Below are positions 45,122-54,354 of a stretch of DNA of 64,000 nt, in pieces. Made by a program: the position numbers and the translations under genes. A model generated the notes under the pieces. The model saw nothing but the letters and a program-made list of their open reading frames with translations. It was not told the origin of the DNA and made no database searches. The stretch's first letter is position 1. Every line of letters begins with the position of its first letter. The stretch comes from DATFVA01 sp963771705 (GTDB lineage Bacteria > Bacteroidota > Ignavibacteria > Ignavibacteriales > Ignavibacteriaceae). The DNA is taken from contig CAVYUP010000005.1 of the NCBI GenBank assembly GCA_963771705.1, positions 682,001 to 746,000 on the forward strand, read 5' to 3'.

Positions 45122-45466
45122 ATGTTTATATCAATTAAAAATTCTAGGGAGCTAGTTATCGATACAAAGGATACTGTTAAGTGGCACTTCGCTAAATGCA
45201 ACCACTCAAAATGTAACTCAATATTCCTGGTAAACCCTGAAGAAACGCCAGGTGAGCTTGGTTTTATTTGTCCTGAATGCAGCAAGAAGATTACCACTTC
45301 ACACATTGTGCAGTGCTCCAGCTGTCGGACTATATTGAACTTTGTAAGGGCCAACCCCAGTGAAGAGAAGGTTGTATTCAATGTTCCCAAGTGCTCGCAC
45401 TGTGTTGGGACAGTAGAAGATGAGTGGGAAATTGAGCCGTTGTATCAGCCGGACTCATACATTTAA
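45122..45466 (+). CDS. Small cysteine-rich (zinc-ribbon-like) hypothetical protein
   Basis: A 114-residue protein with three CxxC-type pairs (CPEC, CSSC, CSHC) and two further cysteines in KCNHSKCNS, so two zinc-binding sites are likely. The sequence begins MFISIKNSRELVIDTKDTVKWHF and has an acidic C-terminus. I do not recognise the family. It stands alone and is followed by a strong terminator; the divergent neighbour is the phosphohexomutase. Confidence 0.65.
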   Translation: MFISIKNSRELVIDTKDTVKWHFAKCNHSKCNSIFLVNPEETPGELGFICPECSKKITTSHIVQCSSCRTILNFVRANPSEEKVVFNVPKCSHCVGTVEDEWEIEPLYQPDSYI

Positions 45467-45524
45467 CCATTTCATCCCGATTTATTACCGGTAATCTTTT
45501 GTGATTACCAGATCATTTTAAGAT

Positions 45525-45561
45525 AAGGGAAACAGGCATCATACCTGTTTCCCTTTTTTTT
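45525..45561 (+). terminator. Strong rho-independent terminator
   Basis: AAGGGAAACAGG and CCTGTTTCCCTT form a perfect 12-bp stem with a 7-base loop, followed by a continuous T run. It ends the transcript of the cysteine-rich protein gene, 60 bp after its stop. Confidence 0.93.
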
Positions 45562-45648
45562 GGAAGATTTGAGACTTCTTTTTCTTTTAAAGAATCAAAT
45601 AGTTGTAAATTTAATTTATGTTTCGAAAAAAAATATTAAGTGGAAAAA

Positions 45649-47868
45649 ATGGATAAACTATTCAGAAAGTGCCTCACGGCGCTAATACTCGCAGCAACCT
45701 TCATTGTTTTACCAGGATGTTCTTCGTCACAGCAGACCACCCAATCAGGTCAAAGTGCCAATGAGACAGGTGCTTATTCCTGGCTGAACCTTGATACTGT
45801 GAAAGCGGGAAAATTTGACATGGGGAAAATGTGGACATTTGAATATCCCCCAACCGATTATTTTCAGAAAGAATATAACTTTAAACCAACCAAGGAATGG
45901 TTCGACCATGTAAGGAAATCGGCTCTTCGTTTCGCGAATTACTGTTCGGCTTCTTTTGTCTCGGCAGACGGACTTGTAATGACAAATGATCACTGCGGAA
46001 GAGAAAGCGTATCCGATGTTACGGAAGAAGGCGAGGACCTGATGAAGGACGGATTTTACGCTGAAACTCTTGCAGACGAACGTCCCGTTCCCGGTCTTTA
46101 TGTGGATCAGCTGGTTCTTATCAGGGATGTTACAGATGAAATCCAGAACGCGATGGACAAAGGCGCTACAGAAGAAGAGAAGTCGGCTATTGAAGACAGC
46201 GTAATCAGTGAGATTAAAACCCGCGAAAAGGAAAGTACCGGGCTACGCATCCAGATCACTCCTCTCTACAACGGCGGAAAATTTTCAGAATACGGATATA
46301 AAAGATATAATGATGTAAGGCTTGTCTTTGCCCCTGAAACAGAACTTGGATTCTTCGGAGGCGACCCTGACAACTTTACCTATCCCCGTTATGATCTCGA
46401 CTGTACATTTTTCAGGGTGTATGATGATGACGGAAATCCTCTTAAAACAGATGATTACTTCAAATGGAGTGACAGCGGCGCTGTAGCCGGAGAGCCGGTG
46501 TTCGTGGTGGGCAACCCAGGTTCAACCGACAGGCTTAATACAGTAGCCCAGCTTGAATACGCAAGGGACATAGCCTATCCGCGCACACTGAATATGCTCA
46601 ACAATATGGTTGATATGTACACTAAAATGATCCAGGAAAATCCTGAGCGGAAGAGCGAGCTGCAGAACAGGCTGTTTATGTTCTCCAACTCACAGAAAGC
46701 CTATAAAGGAATGCTTGAAGGTCTCCGCAACCCGGTACTTATGCAGAAGAAGCGTGATTTCGAGAAGAAGTTCAAGGCAGCGGTTATGGCAAATCCTGAT
46801 CTGAAATCACTTTACGGCGATTTGTGGGATAAAATTGCAGGAACACGCCAGCAGCTAAGGGAAGTATCCAATAAACTTTACGCACTTTCCTTAAATCCTT
46901 TGACAACCTCTGAATTATTTTTTATTGCAGGTGACGTAGTTGATCTTGCAAACGAACTTAAGCTTCCCGAAGATCAGAGAGATGAGCAATACACCGGTGA
47001 AGCGCTGGATACAACCATTGCGGACATAATTCCTGACAGTCTTGATATGGATACACAACGTGATCTTCTCAGAAACCAGGTTAAGGTGTTAAATGAATAC
47101 CTCGGCAAAGACAATGAACTGGTTCAGAAGTTAACAGGCGGAAGACAGGGTGAAGACGCAGTTGATTATATGCTAAACAATACTGTTCTGACGGATTCGG
47201 TAAAGCTAATGTCGCTTATAGCGCAGGGACCCGACGCAATATTAAATTCCGATGATCCTTTCATTAATTTTGTAGTAAACACCGAGGACGCCAGGGCGGA
47301 TCTCAGAAGCGAAGTAAGTAAAATACTGGATAAAGAAGGAGTATATTCCCAGGAGCTCGGAAAAGCACTATTCGCAGTTTACGGTACTTCAATTCCTCCG
47401 GACGCAACATTCACCCTCCGTATATCGGATGGTGTAGTAAAAGGATTCCCCTACAACGGAACAGTAGCGCCCCCCTACACCACTTTTTACGGGCTGTACG
47501 ACAGATACTACTCATTCGGAAAGAAAGAACCATGGAGCCTGCCTGAGAGATGGGTAAATCCTCCCGCGGATTTCCAGCTTGAAACACCATTTGACTTTGT
47601 AGCTACTAACGATATTATCGGCGGTAATTCCGGTAGTCCCGTTATTAATGAAAATGCCGAGATAGTAGGACTGGCATTCGACGGAAACATTCAGAGTCTA
47701 CCCGGGAACTTCATTTATACTCCCGAGGAAAACCGGATGGTTTCGGTGCATTCAGCCGGACTTCTTGAAGCAGTAAAAGATATGTACAAAGCAACGCGTT
47801 TAAGTGATGAGCTGAGGAACGGAAAACTTAGCGAACAGAAAACAGCAGAAGCTGATTCAACAAAATAA
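45649..47868 (+). CDS. S46-family dipeptidyl peptidase, DPP7-like
   Basis: A 739-residue exported peptidase with a lipoprotein-type signal (TFIVLPGCSSSQQ, Cys lipidation likely). The catalytic histidine region is SADGLVMTNDHCGRE and the serine region is GGNSGSPVINENAEIVG. S46 enzymes release dipeptides from oligopeptide N-termini. The position that separates DPP11 (Arg, acidic P1) from DPP7 (Gly, hydrophobic P1) lies in LAFDGN and is Gly here, pointing to DPP7-like specificity. The ATG at 45649 is preferred over the GTG at 45640. A terminator isolates it upstream. A role in peptide scavenging is likely. Confidence 0.9.
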   Translation: MDKLFRKCLTALILAATFIVLPGCSSSQQTTQSGQSANETGAYSWLNLDTVKAGKFDMGKMWTFEYPPTDYFQKEYNFKPTKEWFDHVRKSALRFANYCSASFVSADGLVMTNDHCGRESVSDVTEEGEDLMKDGFYAETLADERPVPGLYVDQLVLIRDVTDEIQNAMDKGATEEEKSAIEDSVISEIKTREKESTGLRIQITPLYNGGKFSEYGYKRYNDVRLVFAPETELGFFGGDPDNFTYPRYDLDCTFFRVYDDDGNPLKTDDYFKWSDSGAVAGEPVFVVGNPGSTDRLNTVAQLEYARDIAYPRTLNMLNNMVDMYTKMIQENPERKSELQNRLFMFSNSQKAYKGMLEGLRNPVLMQKKRDFEKKFKAAVMANPDLKSLYGDLWDKIAGTRQQLREVSNKLYALSLNPLTTSELFFIAGDVVDLANELKLPEDQRDEQYTGEALDTTIADIIPDSLDMDTQRDLLRNQVKVLNEYLGKDNELVQKLTGGRQGEDAVDYMLNNTVLTDSVKLMSLIAQGPDAILNSDDPFINFVVNTEDARADLRSEVSKILDKEGVYSQELGKALFAVYGTSIPPDATFTLRISDGVVKGFPYNGTVAPPYTTFYGLYDRYYSFGKKEPWSLPERWVNPPADFQLETPFDFVATNDIIGGNSGSPVINENAEIVGLAFDGNIQSLPGNFIYTPEENRMVSVHSAGLLEAVKDMYKATRLSDELRNGKLSEQKTAEADSTK

Positions 47869-47882
47869 TTGATCCCCTTATG

Positions 47883-47910
47883 TGCCGGGTTTATTTGAAC
47901 CCGGCATCTT
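47883..47910. terminator. Terminator between convergent genes
   Basis: TGCCGGGTT and AACCCGGCA form a perfect 9-bp stem with a 6-base loop, followed by TCTTATT. It lies 15 bp after the peptidase stop and faces the convergent membrane-protein gene at 47949. Confidence 0.8.
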
Positions 47911-47948
47911 ATTAAATACCTGATTCATAAGAGTTATATACCCCGTTA

Positions 47949-48488
47949 TTAAAGGTAATACTGTCCCTGCAGATGAACCGATATATACTTCGCGAAAGTA
48001 TTGCCGAAAGTAATAGAATACTCAACACCCACACCAAGTTTAAATCCGGATAGTTTATATTCCCTCAGATCCATACCGGCGGCAATAGAGAAGGCTGTTC
48101 CGTAATTCCATTCATCTACATCACTGAAGGTTCTGTCTTCTATAGCGGCAGGCCCAAATCCTTCCTCCAGGTAAAAAGGTCGGCTCAGAGGCTGGGTGAA
48201 TATAGCTTTAAGTGTAATTGCTTTTAAGAAAGGATAATATTTATTAGTAGTTCCGGGGAGCAGGTAATTAAAATCCTGCGCGTATACAAAACTCAGTCTG
48301 GTATCAAATCCGAAGAAAGGAGTTCTGAGCTCCCCAAAAAGGGAGGATGTAAAAGCCCCTGTTGACGATGAAAAACCTTCTACCGTACCGCCACCTACAA
48401 ATCCCCCGACGCTGAAATTCTGCGCATCTGCTTTCGGAACAACAGTAATAAGAATAAGAAAAATTAAAGGACTGAATCTCTTTATCAT
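47949..48488 (-). CDS. Predicted outer-membrane barrel protein
   Basis: A 179-residue exported protein with a signal peptide ending VPKADAQ and glycine/aromatic-rich alternating strands (FSVGGFVGGG, RTPFFGFDTRLSFVYAQ, VGVEYSITFG) closing in QGQYYL. This is the look of a small 8-strand outer-membrane barrel. No specific family is recognised. It is a single-gene unit, convergent with the dipeptidyl peptidase. Confidence 0.6.
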   Translation of the reverse strand: MIKRFSPLIFLILITVVPKADAQNFSVGGFVGGGTVEGFSSSTGAFTSSLFGELRTPFFGFDTRLSFVYAQDFNYLLPGTTNKYYPFLKAITLKAIFTQPLSRPFYLEEGFGPAAIEDRTFSDVDEWNYGTAFSIAAGMDLREYKLSGFKLGVGVEYSITFGNTFAKYISVHLQGQYYL

Positions 48489-48704
48489 ATTTTATAGTTT
48501 CCTCCGCAGTAATATATACTGCCGCTTCACAGGCAGAGCTGCTAAAAATTAAATCATATATTAAATATAATCTAAATTATGCCTTCATCCCTTAAAAAAC
48601 AAAGACGCGGTTGAGAGGACCGCTCCTGTTACACTCTTATTTCAATAAATTGTTTATTTTTATGATATATAAAAAATCATTTGAAAGATAAGACAGGATA
48701 TAAA

Positions 48705-49067
48705 ATGAGCAAAAATTCTAAAATTAATTTATATGTGGAACTAGATGAGAAGAAAGTTCCTGTTAAAATTGAATGGAGCGCCACCGATTCCGGATTTGAA
48801 GGGAAACGGGAGAGCAAATCGATGATGCTTTCCTTATGGGATAAAGCAGAAAACGCCACTATGGGAATTGATCTGTGGACAAAGGAGATGATGGTAGAAG
48901 ATATGAACGTTTATTTTCATCAGACCTTTCTGAAGATGGCCGATACCTACCGCAGGGCGACCAAGAATGAGGAGATCGCCGGTATAATTGAGCGTTTCAG
49001 CGCCGACTTCGCGGATAAACTGGAGCTGAGCAAGCAGGTGTATAAAGGGAAGCAGCAGGATAGCTGA
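48705..49067 (+). CDS. gldC: GldC-family gliding motility protein
   Basis: A 120-residue GldC homologue: SKINLYVELDEKKVPVKIEW, SMMLSLWDKAENATMGIDLW, then TKEMMVEDMNVYFHQTFLKMADTYRRAT. GldC is linked to gliding and type IX secretion in Bacteroidota, but its exact job is not known. The ATG at 48705 is chosen because AGGA at 48694-48697 fits and the TTG at 48681 adds non-conserved residues. No other gld genes are nearby, so it may serve T9SS genes elsewhere. Confidence 0.85.
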   Translation: MSKNSKINLYVELDEKKVPVKIEWSATDSGFEGKRESKSMMLSLWDKAENATMGIDLWTKEMMVEDMNVYFHQTFLKMADTYRRATKNEEIAGIIERFSADFADKLELSKQVYKGKQQDS

Positions 49068-49114
49068 GCTTCGTTATCGGGTAGATGGTGATCCTTTAAC
49101 TTCCGACGCGAAAT

Positions 49115-50113
49115 CTATTTGCCGACTTTAAATACCTTGAACAAGTAGAAAAGGGTGGGGAAAATTAAACACGAGCCGACAACGAGCGCCCATCCAAGCT
49201 GAGTTAATGTTGCTTCAGGGGCAGCCGCGTTAAAAAGAGTAATACTGCTTCCATCCTTCAAGATGATCACTTCAGGGAAGTATATAAGGTAGAACGCCGT
49301 GAGGATAAAAAACAACTGCACACCTGTAAGTATTCGTGATGGCCAGATCAGTCCTTTTTCTATTATCTTCCATAATACCGGGAGGGCCAGAGTGGCAAGC
49401 ACGATTATCACTATGCTGATCGGATGGCTCAGAAACCTATGGGCAAAATCGACACCTTCCACATAAGAAAAAACAAATACCATCGCACCGCTTACAACCA
49501 TTACCAGAGTAGCGAGTTTCGTTTTACCAATAATCAATTCCCTTAAATCCTTTTCGGTTGTTTCGCTTATAAGGTAAACCGAAGCTGTGAAGACAAAGAG
49601 GCTGCTGATAAAAATCCCGGTAGAAATGCTGAAAAGGTTTATCCATGGATGAAGATACGCCTCAAAAAAACCGGACGGTGCTGTAGTAATTTTACCTGAA
49701 ACAAGAGCTCCGATAATCAGTCCAAAAAAGAAACTAACCAGCAGACTGGAAACTGCAAAGATACGGGAGTACACTTCCTGCGAACCATCCTGCACCGCAT
49801 CATAATGACGGAAGGTAAATGCCGTACCCCGCAGCACTATGCCTATCAGCAGCAGTATAAGCGGGATATAAAGTGAAATTGAAACCTGAGTATACACGGC
49901 AGGAAATCCCATAAACAAAATCACCACTGTAATAACCACCCACATATGGTTAGCTTCCCAGATAGGAGCCATGGCATTGCTTACAAGCTTCTTGATCTTA
50001 TCCTTATTAGAACCCGCAAACAGCTCAATAATTCCGGCGCCGAAATCAGCCCCGCCGAGCAGGCAGTACAAATAAACCGCGACCAGCAAAAAAATTATTA
50101 CAACGTATAGCAT
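49115..50113 (-). CDS. cydB: Cytochrome bd ubiquinol oxidase subunit II
   Basis: A 332-residue membrane protein. The N-terminal YCLLGGADFGAGIIEL and EANHMWVVITVVILFMGFP are diagnostic of CydB, and eight or nine hydrophobic segments follow. With CydA it reduces oxygen to water at low oxygen tension without pumping protons. It abuts cydA directly and is the last gene of the pair. No cydX-like small gene is evident after it. Confidence 0.95.
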   Translation of the reverse strand: MLYVVIIFLLVAVYLYCLLGGADFGAGIIELFAGSNKDKIKKLVSNAMAPIWEANHMWVVITVVILFMGFPAVYTQVSISLYIPLILLLIGIVLRGTAFTFRHYDAVQDGSQEVYSRIFAVSSLLVSFFFGLIIGALVSGKITTAPSGFFEAYLHPWINLFSISTGIFISSLFVFTASVYLISETTEKDLRELIIGKTKLATLVMVVSGAMVFVFSYVEGVDFAHRFLSHPISIVIIVLATLALPVLWKIIEKGLIWPSRILTGVQLFFILTAFYLIYFPEVIILKDGSSITLFNAAAPEATLTQLGWALVVGSCLIFPTLFYLFKVFKVGK

Positions 50114-51436
50114 TTATGTTCCTGAATTTTCGGGTGATTGTGATTCATGCAGAGCTTTTACCTGGCGCCTCATCAGCCATACAGTGACGATGGTGAGTAT
50201 AAGGTAGATAAAAACGAAAACAGAAAGATGAACAATTTGTCCCGGCACAGGAGTTACCGCATCAGCCGTTTTCATGATATTATATATGATCCATGGCTGC
50301 CGCCCGACCTCCGTGACCGTCCAGCCCGCCTCCACCGCAAGGAATCCCAGCGGAGCAGCGACCGCAGTAAGCAGGAGAAACTTTTTATCGAAGAGGTAAT
50401 CCTTCCATTTCCATCTAAGGAGCCAGAACACCACTCCCACCGCCGCAAGGAAAAATCCGCATGCCACCATTATCTGAAAGGCAATATGGACAGGTACTGC
50501 AGGGGGCCAGTTTTCTCGCGGGAAGTCGTTAAGACCCTTCACCTCCGCGTTAAAGTCGCTATAAGCAAGAAAACTTAATAAGCCAGGTATTTTAATTCCA
50601 TAATTCATCTCCTCTTTCCGGACATCGGGTATGCCGCCGATTGTTAATCCCGCCCCCTTTTCCGTATGAAAGAGTCCCTCCATAGCAGCCAGCTTTTCAG
50701 GCTGGCGATGAGCGACGTCTTTAGCGCTATGGTCGCCGCTTATCGGCTGAAGCACCGCAAATATGCTACCGAAACTTAACGCGATAATAATCGCTTTCTT
50801 ATGAATCTCGTAGTTATGTTTTCTCAGCAGGAGAATAGCGTGGATACCCGCAACTCCGAAGGCAGTGGCTTCAAAGGCGGCGATAGTCATATGAAGAGTT
50901 TCGCTTACCCAGGCAGGATTAAACATAGCCTCGAAAGGCCGGATGTTGAACGCCTGACCGTTCACCCAGTCGAACCCCGCCGGTGCGTTCATCCATGCAT
51001 TAGCCGTAACAACAAAGATTCCCGAAATCACGCCTGAGACTCCCACTATTAATCCCGAAGCCCAGTGAACATAAGGATTAAGCCGGTTCCAGCCGTAGAG
51101 GAAGAGTCCTATACAAATAGCCTCAATGAAAAAGGCAGTACCCTCCCAGCTGAAAGGCATGCCGATAATAGGGCCGGCGTGTTTCATAAAACCCGGCCAG
51201 AGGAGTCCCAGTTCGAAAGACAAAGCCGTTCCCGACACCGCGCCGATAGCGAAGAAGATAGCGACGCCCTTCGACCAGGTTTTAGTAAGGTCGAGGTAGA
51301 TTTTATTTTTCTTTTTAATCCAGATCCAGTGGGAAATAACCATCAGGAAAGGCATGGTCATTCCAATACAGGCAAGAACAATATGGAACCCCAAAGTGAT
51401 AGACATCGTTAAACGGGCAGCCAGAAGATTGTCCAA
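50114..51436 (-). CDS. cydA: Cytochrome bd ubiquinol oxidase subunit I
   Basis: A 440-residue subunit that binds quinol and hemes. The N-terminal heme-ligand histidine is in LGFHIVLACIGMTMP, and the conserved GRQPWIIYNIMKTADAV is present. At 440 residues the quinol-binding Q-loop is of the short type rather than the long E. coli type, which fits the CIO/short-loop group. It is translated just ahead of cydB. Confidence 0.95.
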   Translation of the reverse strand: MDNLLAARLTMSITLGFHIVLACIGMTMPFLMVISHWIWIKKKNKIYLDLTKTWSKGVAIFFAIGAVSGTALSFELGLLWPGFMKHAGPIIGMPFSWEGTAFFIEAICIGLFLYGWNRLNPYVHWASGLIVGVSGVISGIFVVTANAWMNAPAGFDWVNGQAFNIRPFEAMFNPAWVSETLHMTIAAFEATAFGVAGIHAILLLRKHNYEIHKKAIIIALSFGSIFAVLQPISGDHSAKDVAHRQPEKLAAMEGLFHTEKGAGLTIGGIPDVRKEEMNYGIKIPGLLSFLAYSDFNAEVKGLNDFPRENWPPAVPVHIAFQIMVACGFFLAAVGVVFWLLRWKWKDYLFDKKFLLLTAVAAPLGFLAVEAGWTVTEVGRQPWIIYNIMKTADAVTPVPGQIVHLSVFVFIYLILTIVTVWLMRRQVKALHESQSPENSGT

Positions 51437-51516
51437 TGCTAATTACCTTTTTTTAATAAAAGCTCATTAGAAACTTAGGAAAAGTTCACTTAAAGTTCAG
51501 CAAACGAAGAACCTTT

Positions 51517-53040
51517 ATGAAAATTACAACAAAATATATGTGCGCTGCGTTCCTTATTTTCCTGATAACCGGGGTAATATTTCCGGGTGAAATATTTTGC
51601 GCGGCACTAACGCCGGGGGTTAAAGATCAGTCGGGGGGAATAGACTTACCATCGAAAGGGAGCATTCACGTACTTTTTGTATTCGCGCAGTTTCCTGATG
51701 ATAAATTTCTCCCTGCCGACAAGAGATGGCCTGCCGGCGGCGAGCCCGCACGGATGAAAGAGAAGACGTGGGTAGATCCGGTATGGACCGAGAATCCCAC
51801 TCCCGGCTCGATGACCGACTATTTCAACCAGATGTCATTTAACAAGCTGAAGTTTACCGGAGAGTGCGACACGATTACCGTCCCGCACACAAGAGAATGG
51901 TATTTCCACAACAAGAAAAACTACGGCGCAATCAATAAAGAAGTAATAAAGGCGCTGGACAAAAGGCGTGACTTCGCGCGGTTTGACAACATCCATAAGA
52001 TACGCAACTATGAATTCACAGATTCAGCCGACGGCAAGGTTGACTTTGTCTTCTTAATCTACAGGAACTTTATTATGGATTACCCCGATTCAACATCGGC
52101 AAAGTACAATAAAGTTTTCGGCTCCGGGTGGGTCGGCTCTCTGCGTGCCGGGGAAGTACCAGTGGACGATTCATCGCGCTTCGTTTACACCGGGGCAACG
52201 CTACGCGACATATTTCATAAAGATCCTTTCCGATTCTCAATCCATGAATTCGCGCATTTCCTTATAGGCGGCAACCAGTACCACAACGGACGCGGCTTCT
52301 GGGCGATGCTTGCGGGCTACGAAGTAAGATCATTTATGATCAACTCTTATGAAAGAAACAAGCTGGGGTGGATTAATATCAGGACGATCAGGAAGGGCAG
52401 CGGCGCACTGAAGAATGTAAGATTGGATGACTTCATAACGACGGGGGACGCGATAAGAATAGAAATCGATTCAGCATCATCGCAGTACTTTTACCTTGAG
52501 AACCACCAGAGGATATCGCGGTGGGACAACAGTTCAAAAGTACAAAGCGAAAAAGGGATTTATGTAATAAGGCAGGACGCGGCCGCGGGGGACGCTGTAT
52601 TTATGCAGATGATCCCTGCTGACGGGAGGTTCAACTGGGAAGTGAAGAATTACGTTTATCCCGACTGGTTTCCGAAGAGTCTTCCTGTTTACACCCGTCT
52701 GAACGAGAACAAAGAAACAGGGTACCATGATCTTCAGTTCATACCGTTCACTTATGAGGGAAAGAATTATCCCGCAAATGAAATTATATATTATGCAGAC
52801 ACATTAACGGGAGAACCTGTAAGAGATCCATTAAGAGCAGGGGACGGAAGAGACGCATTTCATCCGGGATATAAAGCGGTCTTCTCTCCCTACACCAATC
52901 CCGACTCACAGGATAAGAATCGCCACCAGACCGGTTTCTCGTTCGAGATTATGGATGTAAAGGATGGGGTGTACTTTATTAATATCAATAGCGTACAAGG
53001 AAAAAGGGGGATCAAGCAAAAAGGAAAAAGTAAAAAATGA
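51517..53040 (+). CDS. Secreted M6-like metalloprotease
   Basis: A 507-residue exported protein. After a signal peptide (residues 1-29) comes the M6-like opening IHVLFVFAQFPDDKFLPADK, then PTPGSMTDYFNQMSFNKLKF, and a zinc site H243-E-F-A-H247 followed by GGNQYHNGRGFWAMLAGYEV. The pattern matches the immune-inhibitor-A / M6 peptidase group. The C-terminus is a basic KGKSKK tail with no sorting domain. It diverges from cydA and is followed by a 45-bp repeat copy. The substrate is unknown. Confidence 0.8.
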   Translation: MKITTKYMCAAFLIFLITGVIFPGEIFCAALTPGVKDQSGGIDLPSKGSIHVLFVFAQFPDDKFLPADKRWPAGGEPARMKEKTWVDPVWTENPTPGSMTDYFNQMSFNKLKFTGECDTITVPHTREWYFHNKKNYGAINKEVIKALDKRRDFARFDNIHKIRNYEFTDSADGKVDFVFLIYRNFIMDYPDSTSAKYNKVFGSGWVGSLRAGEVPVDDSSRFVYTGATLRDIFHKDPFRFSIHEFAHFLIGGNQYHNGRGFWAMLAGYEVRSFMINSYERNKLGWINIRTIRKGSGALKNVRLDDFITTGDAIRIEIDSASSQYFYLENHQRISRWDNSSKVQSEKGIYVIRQDAAAGDAVFMQMIPADGRFNWEVKNYVYPDWFPKSLPVYTRLNENKETGYHDLQFIPFTYEGKNYPANEIIYYADTLTGEPVRDPLRAGDGRDAFHPGYKAVFSPYTNPDSQDKNRHQTGFSFEIMDVKDGVYFININSVQGKRGIKQKGKSKK

Positions 53041-53078
53041 TAAGTGGAAGACATACCGAAGGAGAAACCACAGAAGTT

Positions 53079-53123
53079 AAAGGTTAACCAACGAACCGTT
53101 AGTCTGCTTAATACAGGCGGATG
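53079..53123. repeat. 45-bp repeat, copy A
   Basis: This 45-bp sequence, from AAAGGTTAAC to CAGGCGGATG, recurs at 58694-58738 in the same orientation with two mismatches. Copy A lies 38 bp after the M6-like protease stop. The two copies bracket 5.6 kb. The sequence continues into a purine-rich stretch that copy B lacks because an insertion-sequence remnant begins just there. Confidence 0.85.
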
Positions 53124-53217
53124 GCAAGAGGGTGAGACCTAAGAACCCGAAGCAGAAGTAATCAGGTAATGGAAATAAGCAGCTTTACAGACAAGAACAT
53201 TAGTAATATCCGTGCTT

Positions 53218-53255
53218 AAAAAAAAGTATCCCCCGGCAAGAACAGACCGGGGGAT
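53218..53255 (-). terminator. Rho-independent terminator of the 53288-53920 gene
   Basis: Read on the minus strand, ATCCCCCGG pairs with CCGGGGGAT across a 10-base loop, and then TACTTTTTTTT follows. It lies 33 bp beyond the minus-strand stop codon at 53288 and is a textbook terminator for that gene. Confidence 0.9.
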
Positions 53256-53287
53256 GCTAGAAGACTATCAGTTTTAAGCGCATCTTC

Positions 53288-53920
53288 TTATAATTTTACA
53301 CCGACCAAAATTACGTGCGAGTAATTTCTTATATCAATATAGGCAGATTCGTAATTATCTATAAAATCTCTTTCATATCTGTATTCAATAAGCATTGTAA
53401 CCGGCAGAACATTATTTATTTCAGCGCCGGCGCCGGCTGAAATACCCATATTATTTTTTTTGAATTTATCAAAAATAACCTCCCAGCCCTTATCAATTTC
53501 CTTACTTATCAAAAAGTTGAATTGCGGACCCACAATCAGGTAAGGGGAGAGAACCCCGGTATCATATTTGAATTTAGCCAGAGCAGAAAATGACAGGTAA
53601 TTCACCCTGTTATTTATGGAGACAAATTCGCCGGTACCATCAGGCTGAGCGGTTGTTGTTATCGGAATTTTATCCTCAAAGCCCTTTTGAAGATAACCCA
53701 ATTCAGTTTGAAACCGGAAGAAAGATAAACTGAAAAAGTCTGCAAAGATTCTTGGAGACATCCCGATTTTATTATCAAAATCCATATTTACATTATAAAG
53801 ATAATCCCAGGACTGATTTGAAATACCGACACCCAGCTTTAACCCATAGTCATGAATAATTTGCGCCTCATTATTATAAGTAAAAATGGTCAACAAAATT
53901 ATTACCAATAGATATTTCAT
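53288..53920 (-). CDS. PorT-like outer-membrane beta-barrel protein
   Basis: A 210-residue exported protein with a signal peptide (LLVIILLTIFTYNNEAQ). Alternating strands follow: LKLGVGISNQSWDY, FRFQTELGYLQKGF, SFSALAKFKYD, SPYLIVGPQFNFLIS and SAGAGAEINNVLPVTMLIEYRY, ending HVILVGVKL. This matches the outer-membrane barrel / PorT-like family seen across Bacteroidota. The exact role is unknown. Its own terminator follows. Confidence 0.72.
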   Translation of the reverse strand: MKYLLVIILLTIFTYNNEAQIIHDYGLKLGVGISNQSWDYLYNVNMDFDNKIGMSPRIFADFFSLSFFRFQTELGYLQKGFEDKIPITTTAQPDGTGEFVSINNRVNYLSFSALAKFKYDTGVLSPYLIVGPQFNFLISKEIDKGWEVIFDKFKKNNMGISAGAGAEINNVLPVTMLIEYRYERDFIDNYESAYIDIRNYSHVILVGVKL

Positions 53921-54354
53921 TTCTCTCCCTGAATTTATGTTAGTAATGTTAAACCATTATTTATATCGCACAGCTGATTTACATCCATCTTCCTGCAGTA
54001 TCGAAAGGACCCTTACAGAGGCCTGATTTTCATCTCCCGGGCAAATCATAATTTATTTCTTATGCAAATTAAATTAAATCGGTACAACTGGCAATAAGAA
54101 TTTCATGGATTGAATAACACTATCGCCGGACCCGTGAAGATAATATTCGGTTACACCTACTAACCGATAATCATGAAAAGACCAGTAAGGATATCAAAAA
54201 CATTCCTGACTCAATTCAATGAACACTTAATTAATCTCTTAGCAAATTTCACAGGTTCATCATATTGAGCATGATTGCTGAGTTTTCAAAAAGTCTAAGG
54301 ACGCTGCCAATAAGCGGTGCCAACAAACAAGGATACCGAACAATACCAACAACT
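53921..54354. other. Intergenic stretch without a convincing gene
   Basis: 434 bp of AT-rich DNA between two minus-strand genes. The only structure I see is a small hairpin, TCGGTTA / TAACCGA, with a 7-base loop at 54147-54167. No open frame of useful length and no promoter of quality is apparent. Confidence 0.5.

Noticed and set aside
53079..53220. Possible group II intron or retroelement end around the 45-bp repeat
   Set aside because: No domain V-like hairpin with a GAAA loop and no reverse transcriptase nearby; kept only as a direct repeat.
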